Part shown: positions 37,024 to 46,665 of the stretch, piece by piece | How positions within the stretch are numbered: the first letter of the stretch is position 1 | Layout: each line of letters begins with the position of its first letter | From: Planobispora longispora | Lineage (GTDB): Bacteria > Actinomycetota > Actinomycetes > Streptosporangiales > Streptosporangiaceae | Length of the DNA: 64,000 bases | Direction of reading: 5' to 3' | Assembly: GCF_016863135.1 (NCBI RefSeq) | Contig: NZ_BOOH01000035.1 | Coordinates: forward strand, 22,951 to 86,950 | Program-made: the position numbers and the translations under genes | The notes under the pieces: model-generated | Seen by the model: only the letters and a program-made list of their open reading frames with translations | Databases searched by the model: none | Told to the model about the DNA's origin: nothing

Positions 37024-37539
37024 TCAGCGCAGCGGGGTGAGGGCGTCACGGGCGTGGTCGGCCACGGCGGCGCCGACCACGGTGGCCTCGATCGGCAGCA
37101 CGTCCATGCAGAGCCGGAGCGCGTCCAGCAGCTTGGGGAAGGGCACCCGCATGGACAACGTGCAGTGCGGCACCCAGCGGCCCGGCAGGTAGACCTCGAA
37201 GCCGCCGATCCCCGCCTCGGTGAGCCGGGCGTGCACCGCCGCGTGGTGGGCCAGCAGCTCGGCCGTGGGGACCGGGCCGAGCCAGAGCACCCGGCCCAGG
37301 AACTGCCCGACGAAGTCGAAGCGGAGCGTCAGCGGGCGGGCGATCTCCATCCCCCGCAGCGCCTCGGCCACCGCGGGGCCGTCCAGCCGCGGGGCGCTGA
37401 TCAGTGAGACGTGCGGGCGGTGGCGGCCCTTCAGCAGGTCCCGCATCGTGGGGACGCCCTCCCGGGCCAGGGCCTCCCACAACGTCTTGATCCGCTTCTC
37501 GGCGACCGGATCGAGGTAGAGCTCCAGCGCGGCGACCAT
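37024..37539 (-). CDS. 2H phosphoesterase/2'-5' RNA ligase-like protein
   Basis: A 171-aa protein with the paired H-x-T/S motifs of the 2H superfamily: HVSL (about 43-46) and HCTL (about 125-128), separated by the usual spacing. Members open or form 2',5' or cyclic phosphodiester bonds in RNA or nucleotides. The in vivo substrate cannot be told. ATG 37539. Confidence 0.85.
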   Translation of the reverse strand: MVAALELYLDPVAEKRIKTLWEALAREGVPTMRDLLKGRHRPHVSLISAPRLDGPAVAEALRGMEIARPLTLRFDFVGQFLGRVLWLGPVPTAELLAHHAAVHARLTEAGIGGFEVYLPGRWVPHCTLSMRVPFPKLLDALRLCMDVLPIEATVVGAAVADHARDALTPLR

Positions 37540-37674
37540 GGTCGAAGACTAGTCAGACCGGCGGGGCGCCCCGGGAGGGGGACCCGGGGTTTTCCCTAGG
37601 GCGTTCCCTGATTCGCATCCGGAGTGGGGCGCTGACGATGAACGGGTTCCCATGGCCTCACCGGGGAGACAGCC

Positions 37675-37755
37675 ATGACACCACGGAGCGGGCCCGACGC
37701 AGTGAGCGCGGTGGAGCACGAGGGACGAGTGCTCCGCGCAGCGAATGAGGAGTGA
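37675..37755 (+). CDS. Micro-ORF 1 in the 88-bp duplication
   Basis: A 26-codon frame, MTPRSGPDAVSAVEHEGRVL then RAANEE, with GGGGAG 7 nt upstream of ATG. It spans the left copy of the tandem duplication and is nearly identical to micro-ORF 2 (22 of 25 residues over the shared part). It may be a leader peptide or simply a repeat product; no expression evidence exists. Confidence 0.3.
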   Translation: MTPRSGPDAVSAVEHEGRVLRAANEE

Positions 37756-37858
37756 TGAGCGACCCATGAAACGGAGCGAACCCGACGCAGTGAGCGCAGT
37801 GGAGCACGAGGGACGAGTGCTCCGCGCAGCGAATGAGGAGTGATGAGCGACCCATGAA
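37683..37858. repeat. 88-bp tandem duplication just before the hydrolase gene
   Basis: Two copies (37683-37770, 37771-37858) differ at three positions. Each contains GGAGCAC...GTGCTCC inverted repeats, GAGGAGTGATGAG and an ATGAA at its right end; in the right copy that ATG is the hydrolase start, so the initiation region has been duplicated. The 314-bp gap before the hydrolase has no other recognisable element. Confidence 0.9.
37766..37843 (+). CDS. Micro-ORF 2 in the 88-bp duplication
   Basis: A 25-codon frame, MKRSEPDAVSAVEHEGRVLR then AANEE, ending in TGA 10 nt before the hydrolase ATG. Its GAGGAG-to-ATG spacing (about 13 nt) equals that of the hydrolase gene because both lie in duplicated sequence. 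Terminating ribosomes could reinitiate at the hydrolase start. Confidence 0.3.
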   Translation: MKRSEPDAVSAVEHEGRVLRAANEE

Positions 37859-38948
37859 ACGCCGCATTCCCCTGTTCACGCTCGACGGTGTTCCGGACGC
37901 CGACGTCTCGGCGCATCCGTTCACCACCGCCGACGGCCTCGGCCTGAACATGCTGCGCTTCAAGCGCGGCGAGGGTGAGGACCTCGTCCTGGTGGTCCAC
38001 GGGCTCACCACGTCCAGCGACATGTTCATCATGCCCGAGCACGACAACCTCGTCCGGTTCCTGCTGGACAACGGGTTTCCCGAGGTGTGGACGCTGGACT
38101 GCCGGATGAGCAACCGCCATCCGTACAACCGGGCGATGCACCGCTTCACCCTCGACGACATCGCCCTCTACGACCATCCCGCCGCGCTGGAGACGATGCG
38201 CCACGTGGTCGGCGAGCGGCGGGTGCACGTCATCTGCCACTGCCTCGGCGCGGTCTCGTTCACCATGAGCCTGTTCGCCGGGGTCGTGCCCGGGATCAGG
38301 AGCGTCATCGCCAACAGCGCCGCGCTCACGCCCAGGGTCCCGGCGTGGTCGCGGGTCAAGCTGACGCTCGCGCCGAACCTCGTCGAGTATCTCCTGGGCT
38401 TGCCGTACCTCGATCCGTCCTGGCACGCCGAGCCGCGTTTCTCGCGCGGGTGGATGTTCTCCCGGGCGGTGTCGCTGTTCCACCCGGAGTGCGACGAGCC
38501 CTCCTGTCACATGCTCAGCCTCATGTGGGGGACGGGCTGGCCCGCGCTGTACGGCCACGACAAGATCCATCAGATCACGCACCGGCGCGGCGGCGACCTC
38601 TACGGTCCCACCGGGCTGCACTACTACCGGCACGTCCTGAGGATGGTGCGCGCGGGCCGGGCCGTGAAGTACGACGTCCGCGATCCCCGCTACGACGAGC
38701 TGCCCCGCGACTACCTGGCCGACGCCGCCTCGGTGACGACGCCGGTCCTGCTCACCACGGGCGACCGCAACCACGTCTTCGCCGACTCCAACGTCGTGTG
38801 CCACGAGCGGCTGAACGCGGTGGCGCCCGGCCGGCACGAGCTGGCGGTCTTCCCGGGCTACGGCCACCAGGACATCTTCATGGGCAAGGACGCCCACCTG
38901 GACGTCTTCCCGTACATGATCGACTTCATCAAGCGGCACACGGGGTGA
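37854..38948 (+). CDS. Alpha/beta hydrolase with a Cys at the nucleophile position
   Basis: A 364-aa alpha/beta-hydrolase fold protein. The oxyanion region is VLVVHGLTTSSDMF (about 47-60); the nucleophile elbow reads VICHCLGAVSF, where Cys replaces the usual Ser of G-x-S-x-G, as in polyhydroxyalkanoate synthases; the late Asp is in TTGDRNHVF and His in GYGHQDIF. It opens a four-gene module with a companion protein, patatin and GMC oxidoreductase, all spaced 5 nt or less. A role in acyl transfer or ester cleavage on a sterol/lipid is an inference. ATG 37854 is preferred to an in-frame ATG seven codons upstream that lacks an SD. Confidence 0.85.
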   Translation: MKRRIPLFTLDGVPDADVSAHPFTTADGLGLNMLRFKRGEGEDLVLVVHGLTTSSDMFIMPEHDNLVRFLLDNGFPEVWTLDCRMSNRHPYNRAMHRFTLDDIALYDHPAALETMRHVVGERRVHVICHCLGAVSFTMSLFAGVVPGIRSVIANSAALTPRVPAWSRVKLTLAPNLVEYLLGLPYLDPSWHAEPRFSRGWMFSRAVSLFHPECDEPSCHMLSLMWGTGWPALYGHDKIHQITHRRGGDLYGPTGLHYYRHVLRMVRAGRAVKYDVRDPRYDELPRDYLADAASVTTPVLLTTGDRNHVFADSNVVCHERLNAVAPGRHELAVFPGYGHQDIFMGKDAHLDVFPYMIDFIKRHTG

Positions 38949-38951
38949 GCC

Positions 38952-39596
38952 ATGACCGGACTTGTCTTCCACGAGACGATGAGCGGCCCGTTCACCATGG
39001 GGGTGACCGATCCCGCGGAAGGCGCCAGGATCGGCCGGCGGACCGGCTGGCGGCTGTCCCTGCACGCCACCGTGACGATCGACGACGTGGACCGGTTCGC
39101 CCGGGATCCGCAGCACGCCGCCACGCTCTCCGGCGAGATCGAGCTGCCCGGCGTCGTCCGCCGGATCCCCTTCCGCAACGGCTCCTTCCGGCTCTTCACG
39201 CCCTCCCGCGATCCCGGCATGAAGCTGATGACCTACGGGGCGGAGTTCGAGCACGAGGGCACGCGCCACCGCCTCGCGGGTGAGAAGCGGGTGCGCGACG
39301 ACGTCGGGCTCGACCTCATGCCCGACACCACCACCCTGTACTCGCGGCTGTACCACGACGGCGACGCCGTCGCGGGCGGCGGCGTGCTCCGGATCGGCCT
39401 GACCGGGCTGGCCCTCATGGCCGCTTCCATGCGGGTACGGCAGGCGTCCTCGGCCCGTGAGGCCGGGCGGGCGATGACCGTCTTCGGCCTGCTGTTCGCC
39501 AGGAACCTGCGGGATAGCTACCTGGGCCGGCCCCGGGCGTGGGCGGAGGCCTCCCGCAGGCGCGCCGTGCCTCCCGAGGTCGGGTGGGGCGGATGA
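38952..39596 (+). CDS. Companion protein of GMC oxidoreductase/cholesterol-oxidase modules
   Basis: A 214-aa soluble protein, beginning LVFHETMSGPFTMGVTDPAEG, with a beta-rich body (ATLSGEIELPGVVRRIPFRNG, FRLFTPSRDPGMKLMTYGAEF). I recall this domain fused or adjacent to GMC oxidoreductases of the cholesterol-oxidase type in mycobacteria and relatives, but it has no assigned function. It starts 3 nt after the hydrolase stop and its stop overlaps the patatin ATG by 4 nt. Confidence 0.65.
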   Translation: MTGLVFHETMSGPFTMGVTDPAEGARIGRRTGWRLSLHATVTIDDVDRFARDPQHAATLSGEIELPGVVRRIPFRNGSFRLFTPSRDPGMKLMTYGAEFEHEGTRHRLAGEKRVRDDVGLDLMPDTTTLYSRLYHDGDAVAGGGVLRIGLTGLALMAASMRVRQASSAREAGRAMTVFGLLFARNLRDSYLGRPRAWAEASRRRAVPPEVGWGG

Positions 39597-40660
39597 GCGG
39601 CGGGCTGGCCCTGGTGCTGTCCGGCGGCGGGGCCCCGGCCGCCTACTTCGGCGCCGGGGTGATCGCGCATCTCGAGGAGCGCGGCCTCCTCGACCGGGTG
39701 AACGTGGTGTCCGGGACCTCCGCCGGAGCCTTCAACGCGGCGGCGGTGGCCGCCGGCCTGCCCGCGGACCGGCTGGCGGAGATGTGGACGGCGGTGCGGC
39801 CGCTCCAGTTCGCCCAGCCCAGACTGGACGTGTGGCGGCTGATCAACTGGCGTTCGGTGCTGCGCGGGCCGACCACGGGCCTGACCGACTACCTGCTCAA
39901 CGCGATCGCCTGGACCTGGTTCGTCGACACCCGGCCCGCCCGGCAGTGGCTGCTGAGCCACATCGGCCGTCCGGGCGACCCGCAGGGCCGCATCCCCGTC
40001 CGCGCGGGGACCAGCCTGATCGTCTCGGCGGTGAGCCTCTCGACGGGCCAGGTCGTGCGCTTCACCAACCGGCTGCCGGAGCGTGCCGGGGCCTCGCCTC
40101 GGGACACGCCGTACGGACGGTCCTACGAATACTGCGAGACCCCGCTCAGCATCGACCACCTGTTCGCGAGCGCCGCCGTGCCGCTGCTGTTCCAACCGGG
40201 CAGGCACGACGACGTCGACCACGTGGACGCGGGGCTGGTGGCCAACACCCCGCTCTCCCCGGTGTTCGACTACGAGCCCGACGGGGTGATCGTGGTCTCG
40301 GCCTCCGGGGTCAGCGCCGCGCTGTCCTCGCCCGCCTCGCTCGGCTCCGCCATCGGCAGGATCGCCGACAACCTCGCGCGGTACGCCGTCTACAGCAGCT
40401 ACGAGCACGCCAGGACGGTGAACGCGCTCGTCGACCAGTCCCCGGAGACGGCCCTCAAGGAGGGGCGCAAGCACGTGGATCTCCTGCTCATCGAGCCGGA
40501 GGGGGTGGAGTTCACGATGACCGGGTTCCTCGACTTCTCCACGAGGACGGCCGCCCGGTTCATCGAGTTCGGCCACGCCCAGGCGGAGCGCGCGCTGCGC
40601 GGCTGGCCGGGCGGGGGACGGCGGCCGGGGGCGTCCCACGGCCCGGCCGGGGGGAGGTGA
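39593..40660 (+). CDS. Patatin-like phospholipase
   Basis: A 355-aa lipid acyl hydrolase. It shows the oxyanion loop LVLSGGGAPAAYFGAG, nucleophile GTSAGAFNA (Ser about 44) and catalytic Asp in HVDAGLVANTPL (about 211), forming the patatin Ser-Asp dyad; the usual DGG is DAG. The ATG overlaps the previous stop (ATGA). The fit with sterol- or phospholipid-modifying neighbours is strong by context. Confidence 0.9.
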   Translation: MSGGLALVLSGGGAPAAYFGAGVIAHLEERGLLDRVNVVSGTSAGAFNAAAVAAGLPADRLAEMWTAVRPLQFAQPRLDVWRLINWRSVLRGPTTGLTDYLLNAIAWTWFVDTRPARQWLLSHIGRPGDPQGRIPVRAGTSLIVSAVSLSTGQVVRFTNRLPERAGASPRDTPYGRSYEYCETPLSIDHLFASAAVPLLFQPGRHDDVDHVDAGLVANTPLSPVFDYEPDGVIVVSASGVSAALSSPASLGSAIGRIADNLARYAVYSSYEHARTVNALVDQSPETALKEGRKHVDLLLIEPEGVEFTMTGFLDFSTRTAARFIEFGHAQAERALRGWPGGGRRPGASHGPAGGR

Positions 40661-40664
40661 CCCG

Positions 40665-42371
<1,707 letters not shown>

Positions 42372-42511
42372 GAATCCCGGCGGGGCGCCCGGTGCGACCG
42401 TCCGGGCGTCCCGGAGCCGGCGGATCCGCGGCCCGGAACCGAAAAAGCCGGCCCGAGAACCCGGCCCGGGACTGGAGTGCCGGCCCGAGACCGGAACCGG
42501 AAAAACGCCAG

Positions 42512-42543
42512 ACGCCCGTCCCCTGCCTTCAGGGGACGGGCGT
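42512..42543. terminator. Bidirectional hairpin terminator
   Basis: A perfect 14-bp stem (ACGCCCGTCCCCTG and complement) with a CCTT loop between the convergent GMC and DoxX genes. On the minus strand it is followed after a few bases by GCGTTTTTCC, a U-tract, so it fits the DoxX transcript best. Confidence 0.75.
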
Positions 42544-42557
42544 CGTCGCGCGGGCGG

Positions 42558-43133
42558 TCACTTCAGAATCGGGAATCGCTTGACCAGGGCGGTCTTGCCC
42601 CACCAAGCGCCGATTCCGAGGGTGTCGCCGGCGTGGGCCAGGGCCAGGCCGATCAGGACGATGGCGTAGACGATGTGGTCGTCCATGAACGGGTTGGTGT
42701 CCAGGGGCAGCGAGGCCGCCCACATCATCATCATCATGGTCGCACCGGCCGCGGCGGCGACGCGCATGCCCGCGCCGACGATCAGAGCGGTGCCGACGCC
42801 CAGCAGGCCGAGCATGAACAGCCAGTCGACCCAGGCCTGCCCGGCCAGGCCGCCGAAGAAGCCGCCCAGGGCGTTCTCACCGCTGCCCTTGAGGAATCCG
42901 GTGGTGGGGCTGCCGCCGTTGACCCAGGCCTTGGCGGCGGGGGTGGCGAAGCCGAGACCGAAGGTCTTGTCGATGAAGGCCCACAGGAACACCCAGCCGA
43001 GGGCGATGCGGGCGGCCGCCCAGGCGTAGGCGGCGGCGGGGGTACGGCTCTGCACGGCGGCGGCGTCGTGCTCGGCGGGGATATGGCGGGCGACGTGCCC
43101 GTTGACCGGGGTGCGGCCTGCGAGGCTGGCCAT
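42558..43133 (-). CDS. DoxX/DoxD-like integral membrane protein
   Basis: A 191-aa protein with four helices after a 35-residue tail: ARIALGWVFLWAFIDKTFGL, WVDWLFMLGLLGVGTALIVG, AAGATMMMMMWAAS and DDHIVYAIVLIGLALAH. This matches the DoxX family, some of which serve in thiosulfate or detoxifying electron transfer. ATG at 43133; the upstream AGGAG spacing is short. No partner gene is adjacent. Confidence 0.88.
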   Translation of the reverse strand: MASLAGRTPVNGHVARHIPAEHDAAAVQSRTPAAAYAWAAARIALGWVFLWAFIDKTFGLGFATPAAKAWVNGGSPTTGFLKGSGENALGGFFGGLAGQAWVDWLFMLGLLGVGTALIVGAGMRVAAAAGATMMMMMWAASLPLDTNPFMDDHIVYAIVLIGLALAHAGDTLGIGAWWGKTALVKRFPILK

Positions 43134-43387
43134 GATCGGCTCCTTTATCGGTTTCTTTCTCTTTCCGTCACCTAGTTAATCGGCCGCACCCGCTGTCTCC
43201 GCAGAGCCGTACGGCTCACACCCGCGCACCCGAAGTCCCCTCCCCAGTGGGACCTTCGGCCCTGAGGCCCCGCTCAGGCGATGTCCGGCGACGAGCCGGA
43301 ACGTCCTTGACCCGGGCCCGTGGATGGACGGGGACCGACAGGGTAGGTCGCCATCCGACAACATCCGGACCGAGGAGTGACGATCCG

Positions 43388-43780
43388 ATGAGCGAATACG
43401 AGCGTTCCCGGACGATGACCGCCCCACCCGACGTGGTCTTCGACCGGGCCAGCGACGTGGACCGGCTCGACAGTTGGCTCCCCCGGGATCTGCACGTGCA
43501 ATCCGAGGATCTGCCCGCGGTGACCGTGCACGAGGACGCCACCGGCAGGGACGAGCGCGGGCTGTTCCGCGCCCAGCGCGACCAGCTCCGCATGGAGTGG
43601 GGCACCCGCGACGACGACCGCTACGCGGGATGGCTGCAGATCACGACCATCAGCGACCAGGCGAGCGAGGTGACCGTGCACCTGTCGTTCTTCGACGAGG
43701 AGCACGCCCCGCCCGCCGACGAGGTCGATCACGCCCTGGAGAAGAGCCTGGAGCGGCTCGCCGAGCAGGTTCGCGCGTAA
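43388..43780 (+). CDS. SRPBCC (START-like) protein
   Basis: A 130-aa protein of the polyketide-cyclase/START-like fold: SRTMTAPPDVVFDRASDVDRLDSWLP at the start, WLQITTISDQASEVTVHLSF in the sheet and a long C-terminal helix (VDHALEKSLERLAEQV). It probably binds a small hydrophobic ligand. ATG 43388 with GAGGAG 9-10 nt upstream. Confidence 0.85.
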   Translation: MSEYERSRTMTAPPDVVFDRASDVDRLDSWLPRDLHVQSEDLPAVTVHEDATGRDERGLFRAQRDQLRMEWGTRDDDRYAGWLQITTISDQASEVTVHLSFFDEEHAPPADEVDHALEKSLERLAEQVRA

Positions 43781-43912
43781 CGACATGTAACGGGACGTAG
43801 CGGCACCCAAGCGGCATCCAGTGACATTCAACGGCATCCGCGGCACGGCCTCGAGGGAAGCCGGGAGGGATCGGCCGGGGCGAGCACGGCGGCCGATCCC
43901 TCCGTCGGCCGC

Positions 43913-43993
43913 GGTGCCGACGGACCGGCCCACCGCCGCGGATGGTGCCGGCGGACCGGCTCACCGCCGCGGATGGTGCCGGCGGACCGGCCG
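43913..43993. repeat. 31-bp tandem repeat, 2.6 copies
   Basis: Copies begin at 43913, 43944 and 43975 (partial); the first two differ at two positions. They fill the space just downstream of the stop codon of the minus-strand hydrolase gene (44016). Confidence 0.85.
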
Positions 43994-44015
43994 ATGACCG
44001 CGGCGGTGGCCGGCC

Positions 44016-45260
44016 TCACTCCCAGAACTCGACCTCGGGGAAGGCGTCGGAGGGCCCGTCCAGCAGCCACCGGTCGCCGCCGCGCAGGTGCCGGTCCATG
44101 AAGGCGGCCACGTAGGCCCGGGTGATCTCCAGTTCCCTGGCCGACCGCTTGGTCAGCAGCGGATAGTCCGTGAAGGAGGCGTGGTCGCCGCCTTCCACCG
44201 TGAGCCAGCGCTTCCAGCCCGTCATCTGCCCCCAGTCACGGCCCCAGGTGAAGTCCTGGCCGCCCGGCCGGTGCAGGTCGCCCGCGCCCATCAGCATGAA
44301 CGGCCGTACCAGGCCCCCGCCGGGGACGGGCACGAAGAACGTGCCGTCCATATTGATCCCGGCGCGCACGCGCGGGTCCTTCAGCATCGTCCACGACGTG
44401 CTCGACCCTCCCAGCGAGTGCCCGGCCATGCCCACGCGCGAGCGGTCGATGAGCCCGGCGCCCCGCCACACCGGGTGCCGCCCGAGCAGCCGGTCGAGCA
44501 CGAACGACACGTCCGCCTGCCGTCCCCTGACCGCCTTGTCGCCGAACGCCCAGGGGTCGGCTTCCTGCTCCTCGCAGGCCGCGCAACCGGCCAGCCGGCC
44601 GCCCGGCAGGCTCGTGCCGTACGACTCGTGGACGTGATCGATGCCGGCGACCACGTAGCCCCGGCTGGCCAGTTCCTCCGCGAGGCCGGTCAGCGAGGCG
44701 CGCGACATCGTGAATCCGGGCGAGAGCACCACCAGCGGCAGCGTGCCCCGGCGCCCGGCCGGACGGGCGCCGGTGACGGCGTGGGTCTTGGCGCCGCTGA
44801 CCGCCTCGCCCGGGATGCCGGTGATCCCCTGGCCCTTCAGCAGGGCCGCGGCCTCCTCGGCGGTCATGTATCGCGCCGGCCGCCCGGAGCCCTTCCGGGC
44901 CGGGTACCACAGCGAGACCATGAGCTCTCTGGCCTTCTCTCCCGGCACCCAGGGATCGGGGCGGCCGCGGTCGACCAGGTGCAAGGTGACCGTCCCCACC
45001 GGCTGGGACCCGGTCGGCGCGGGCAGTTCCATGGTCGCGCCCGGTACGGGCTCGGTCCGCGCCGGGCTCACGGCCGGGACCGCCGGTGAGGAGGCGCCCG
45101 CGACCGGGGCCGCCTGCGGGAAAGAGCCCACGACCGGGGTCACGTGACGGGAGGGGCTCGCGGCCTGGGCGGGCGCCGCCGCGAGGAGGGCGAGCAGGCC
45201 CGCGGTGACGGCGCCCGCGACGCGAGCGCCGCCCATGATCTTGATTTCCATGCCGATCAT
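44016..45260 (-). CDS. Exported PAF-acetylhydrolase-like/PET-hydrolase-like alpha/beta hydrolase
   Basis: A 414-aa secreted esterase candidate. The signal peptide (ARVAGAVTAGLLALLAAAPAQA) ends about residue 33, a Pro/Ala linker runs to about 85, and the hydrolase domain follows. LPLVVLSPGFTMSRASLTGLA gives the oxyanion loop, VGMAGHSLGGSS the nucleophile Ser, INMDGTFF near the acid and VEGGDHASFTDYPLL the catalytic His. The pattern matches platelet-activating-factor acetylhydrolase and isoform II-like actinobacterial lipases. Several in-frame ATGs lie at 45260, 45251 and 45236; the first is used here. Confidence 0.87.
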   Translation of the reverse strand: MIGMEIKIMGGARVAGAVTAGLLALLAAAPAQAASPSRHVTPVVGSFPQAAPVAGASSPAVPAVSPARTEPVPGATMELPAPTGSQPVGTVTLHLVDRGRPDPWVPGEKARELMVSLWYPARKGSGRPARYMTAEEAAALLKGQGITGIPGEAVSGAKTHAVTGARPAGRRGTLPLVVLSPGFTMSRASLTGLAEELASRGYVVAGIDHVHESYGTSLPGGRLAGCAACEEQEADPWAFGDKAVRGRQADVSFVLDRLLGRHPVWRGAGLIDRSRVGMAGHSLGGSSTSWTMLKDPRVRAGINMDGTFFVPVPGGGLVRPFMLMGAGDLHRPGGQDFTWGRDWGQMTGWKRWLTVEGGDHASFTDYPLLTKRSARELEITRAYVAAFMDRHLRGGDRWLLDGPSDAFPEVEFWE

Positions 45261-45404
45261 GCTCTCGATCCCCGCCGGGCCCCTGCTTCGGACGAACGTC
45301 CAGCTTCGTGTGCGACTCCGGGATCGCCCGGATCCGCCTGCGGTCGCACCGGAACGATCGCATCCCCGCCGGCGGCGAACGGGTCGCGTCCCTCTATCGG
45401 CGGA

Positions 45405-45468
45405 CGATCCCAGCGACAGGCGATCCCAGCGGCGGACGATCTCAGCGACAGGCGATCTCAGCGACGGG
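45405..45468. repeat. 16-bp tandem repeat, four copies, spanning the MFS stop codon
   Basis: Four units of CGATCYCAGCGACAGG type. The MFS stop (45444-45442 on the coding strand) is inside unit 3, and two more units lie beyond it. Units 3 and 4 have TCA at the stop position; units 1 and 2 have CCA. Confidence 0.9.
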
Positions 45469-46620
45469 GGCCTCGCGCGGGGCGGGCCGGGAGCGCAGGG
45501 CCCCGGCGAGCAGGGCGCCCGTCAGGGTGACGGCCGCGATCAGGCCGAAGGTGGCGGGCAGCGAGGTCGCGTGGGCGATCCAGCCGGTGGCCGCGGGAGC
45601 GAGCAGACTGGAGAGGTAGGTGAACGTGGCGATCCCCGCGACCCCCTGGCCGGGCTCCGGGGTCGCGTTCCCCCCGGCCGCGAAGGCCAGCGGCGCGATC
45701 ACCGCGACGCCCACGCCGAGCAGGACGAATCCCGCGACCGCCAGGAACGGGGTCCGGGCGGTGGCCACCAGGACGGCGCCGGCGGTGGCGAGCAGACCGC
45801 CGAACCGGGCGGCCGGGACCGGCCCGAGCCTGCGGACGATCGGGTCGCCGGAGAGCCTGGTGACGGCCATGGCCAGGGAGAAGAGGGCGTAACAGGCGGC
45901 GGCGACGCCGGCTCCGCCGCCGGTGACGTCCTTGACGTAGACCGCGGCCCAGTTCTGGCTGGCGCCCTCGGCGAAGGTCGCGCAGAACCCGACGGCGCCG
46001 ATCGCGAGGATCGCCCGCGACGGCACGGTGAACCGGGGCGGGGCCTTCTCCCCGGCCTCCGGCCAGGTGTCGGGGAGCATGCGGCCCGCCGCGGCGCCGA
46101 GGGCGAGCAGCGCCAGCGCCATCGCCCCGTGGTGGAGCCGCGCGTCGATCCCCAGCTGGGCGGCGACCGTTCCGACCCCGGCGCCGACGAGGCATCCCAC
46201 GCTCCACATCCCGTGGAGCCCGGACATGATGGAGCGATTCAGCCTCCGCTCGACGATCACCCCCTGGGCGTTCATGGTGACGTCGCACATGCCGGCGGCG
46301 GCGCCGTACAGCAGGAAGACGGCGCAGAGTCCGGCGAAACCGGGCGCCAGCGAGGGCAGCGCCAGCCCCGCGCACCACAGGGCGAGCAGGATCCGGGTGG
46401 TCAGGCGCCCGCCGTACCGGTGGGTGAGGCGGGCCGCCATCGGCATGGCCACGAAGGCCGCCAGAGCTGGACAGAACAGGGCGAACCCCAGAGCAGCGGG
46501 GCTCAGCTCGAGGTGATCCTGCAGCCACGGGATACGCGTCGCCATGCTGCCGGCGACGGCACCGTGCACCGCGAAGACGGCCGCGACGGCGATCCTGGCA
46601 CGTTGAAGATCGGTACGCAT
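45442..46620 (-). CDS. MFS transporter (sugar or drug efflux type)
   Basis: A 392-aa carrier with about twelve helices. It contains AARLTHRYGGRLTTR, a variant of the loop 2-3 motif, and LGVGVAVIAPLAFAAGGNATPEPGQGVAGIATF late in the sequence, as in the FucP/AraJ-like group. It is divergent from a ROK regulator gene 45 bp away, which likely controls it. ATG at 46620 has no clear SD; A/T-rich TTAATTTTTAGC precedes it. Confidence 0.9.
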   Translation of the reverse strand: MRTDLQRARIAVAAVFAVHGAVAGSMATRIPWLQDHLELSPAALGFALFCPALAAFVAMPMAARLTHRYGGRLTTRILLALWCAGLALPSLAPGFAGLCAVFLLYGAAAGMCDVTMNAQGVIVERRLNRSIMSGLHGMWSVGCLVGAGVGTVAAQLGIDARLHHGAMALALLALGAAAGRMLPDTWPEAGEKAPPRFTVPSRAILAIGAVGFCATFAEGASQNWAAVYVKDVTGGGAGVAAACYALFSLAMAVTRLSGDPIVRRLGPVPAARFGGLLATAGAVLVATARTPFLAVAGFVLLGVGVAVIAPLAFAAGGNATPEPGQGVAGIATFTYLSSLLAPAATGWIAHATSLPATFGLIAAVTLTGALLAGALRSRPAPREAPVAEIACR

Positions 46621-46665
46621 AATGCTAAAAATTAACAGGCAGGCTTCCTGATGAAAAGAGGACGG

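Noticed and set aside
37683..37858. Attachment-site duplication of a mobile element
   Set aside because: The two copies are directly adjacent with no integrase or cargo between them, so tandem slippage or unequal crossover explains them better.
42395..42480. Further hairpins and AAAAAGCC words after the GMC gene as extra terminators
   Set aside because: Stems are imperfect and weaker than the 14-bp stem at 42512-42543, so I did not list them separately.
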